Notes under the pieces: generated by a model
Told to the model about the DNA's origin: nothing
The model's input: only the letters and a program-made list of their open reading frames with translations
Databases searched by the model: none
Translations under genes and position numbers: made by a program
In this document: piece by piece, positions 62,906-64,000 of the stretch
Position numbering within the stretch: the stretch's first letter is position 1
How the letters are laid out: each line of letters opens with the position of its first letter
Assembly: GCA_961205875.1 (NCBI GenBank)
Contig: OY540822.1
Coordinates: forward strand, 10,914,501 to 10,978,500
DNA from: Sialis fuliginosa
Lineage: Eukaryota; Arthropoda; Insecta; Megaloptera; Sialidae
DNA: 64,000 bases
Direction of reading: 5' to 3'

Positions 62906-64000
62906 ATATGTTGGTACCTACTGTTTTTTTTACGTAAGATATAAAATCTAAGACCGTGAGTTTCAAAATTGAGTCTAGACGAGACTTATCTTAAGCTGTA
63001 TCTCGTCTATAACATTATTGATTAATAATTTATTATGCAAATACAATGTCTAGGTTTTCTTCTTTTTTATAATTTAATTAAAATATGACTTTACAATATA
63101 CATATATATAAAGTTTGTTTGAAGAAATTCTCTATATACCTATTATTTTATATAATGGTAAGTACATGCAATTCCCTTAGAGTCTAGAGGGTCGTTATAT
63201 CCAGTTTATATTATTGTAAATATAATCAGAGGAATAAAATAAACTGTATAAACTTAAATTAAATCATCGAATCTTTTCTGTACCTACCTTCTTTATGTAC
63301 GCGAGAACCCCATATAAAATTTTTATTAATTATAAATAAATATTTATTTTTCAATTTTCTTCATTTTGAATCGCTGAAAATTTTCGTATTGAGGCATATT
63401 TTTCGAAATTAAAAATATACATCGACTTTGACACTCTTTTCGAAAAAATATATTTTTAAATAAAATATTATATATTGTATAATTTTTCCTAAAATTTCAG
63501 TTCTATTTTTCTCCGTGTAATCGAAAAACTCACTACTAATTTTCAAAAATGCAATACCCGATTTTTAATATAATTCATTTCGTATAGTTATAATATATTT
63601 TGATTTAAAAAATATTTGAATTAGAAGGAAAAGAAAAGTCGAAAAAAAAGTCATGCTAACGCTTAGTATTATATATTATAATCATGGGGTAGAAGGGACT
63701 GACAGGGCCTTCTCCTGAGGGCCCGCCACGATCAGGTAAAGTTAACTTTTTAATTAGCGCCGCAAGAAATCGTTAGTAAAACTACCAAAAAAAAGCTCTT
63801 TCATTATTATGATGACCCAACATATCTCCTTAAAAATGTTTTTTTTAAATGTTTATTTAGCATACTTCACGTTTTTTCAAATAATTGAGCCATGATGATA
63901 AAAAAAACTGTAAATAATGGTAAAAAAGTTTCAACAAAAACTAGTTATGTAGAACATGCTTTCAGCTTTAGCTTCTGTATGTATATTTTTAAAATTCATC

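Larger units (their letters stand above)
61168..64000 (+). other. Next intron of the dpr-like gene, open at the right edge
   Basis: The intron starts with GTGAGT at 61168. No continuation of the Ig domain (expected to begin VSWIRHRD) was seen before the window ends. It contains one copy of dispersed repeat D and a fold-back element. Nothing is recognised in 61770-62270 or 62910-64000 apart from a small GC-richer patch near 63700. Confidence 0.7.

Noticed and set aside
1-64000. Search for retrovirus-like or Polinton-like fossils, tRNA, rRNA and bacterial-type operons
   Set aside because: None could be recognised by eye; small RNA genes would need a covariance-model scan to exclude.

Overview
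The window looks like nuclear DNA of an insect (order not determinable from sequence alone). It is very AT-rich, has no long open reading frames and no operons, is crowded with short non-autonomous transposons, and carries spliced exons of one arthropod-type gene. That gene is on the + strand and belongs to the dpr family (defective proboscis extension response; cell-surface immunoglobulin proteins of neurons). It most resembles dpr6/dpr10. A leader exon (43015-43385) holds the end of the 5' UTR and a signal-peptide-like start. An exon at 60920-61167 encodes the linker and first strands of Ig domain 1, up to the conserved splice site just before the usual VSWIRH block. The intron between them is 17.5 kb, and the next intron runs off the right edge. 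The rest of the gene lies outside the window.

Almost everything else is repeat. From left to right: 0-5 kb has a Helitron-like element with a small element inserted in it, a perfect 8-bp-TSD hAT MITE, and two copies of a TA-flanked MITE (family M1), one inside another MITE. 6-13 kb has a fold-back element, two copies of the GACTTTCTTATAC family (M2) and a MITE with long TIRs. 15-20 kb has more M1, hAT-like, Helitron-like and M12 elements and a repeat with a hammerhead-like core. At 22-23 kb is a decayed mariner whose transposase is recognisable on the minus strand. At 24.9-26.1 kb is a hAT-like fold-back with a 0.73-kb near-perfect palindrome. At 30.4-30.7 kb is the best hammerhead-like inverted repeat. 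34-42 kb is further MITEs, including a hAT-like element with an M1 inserted in it. The two dpr introns carry another dozen elements and a degenerate ~90-bp tandem array.

I saw no second protein-coding host gene, no tRNA or rRNA gene, no CRISPR array and no retrovirus-like fossil. The most interesting structures are the three hammerhead-ribozyme-like cores set in inverted repeats (Penelope-like element signatures), the six-copy M1 family with TA target sites, and the uORF-rich leader of the dpr gene. Most repeat families are described from within-window comparison only; class assignments rest on TIR and TSD shape and were not checked against a library.
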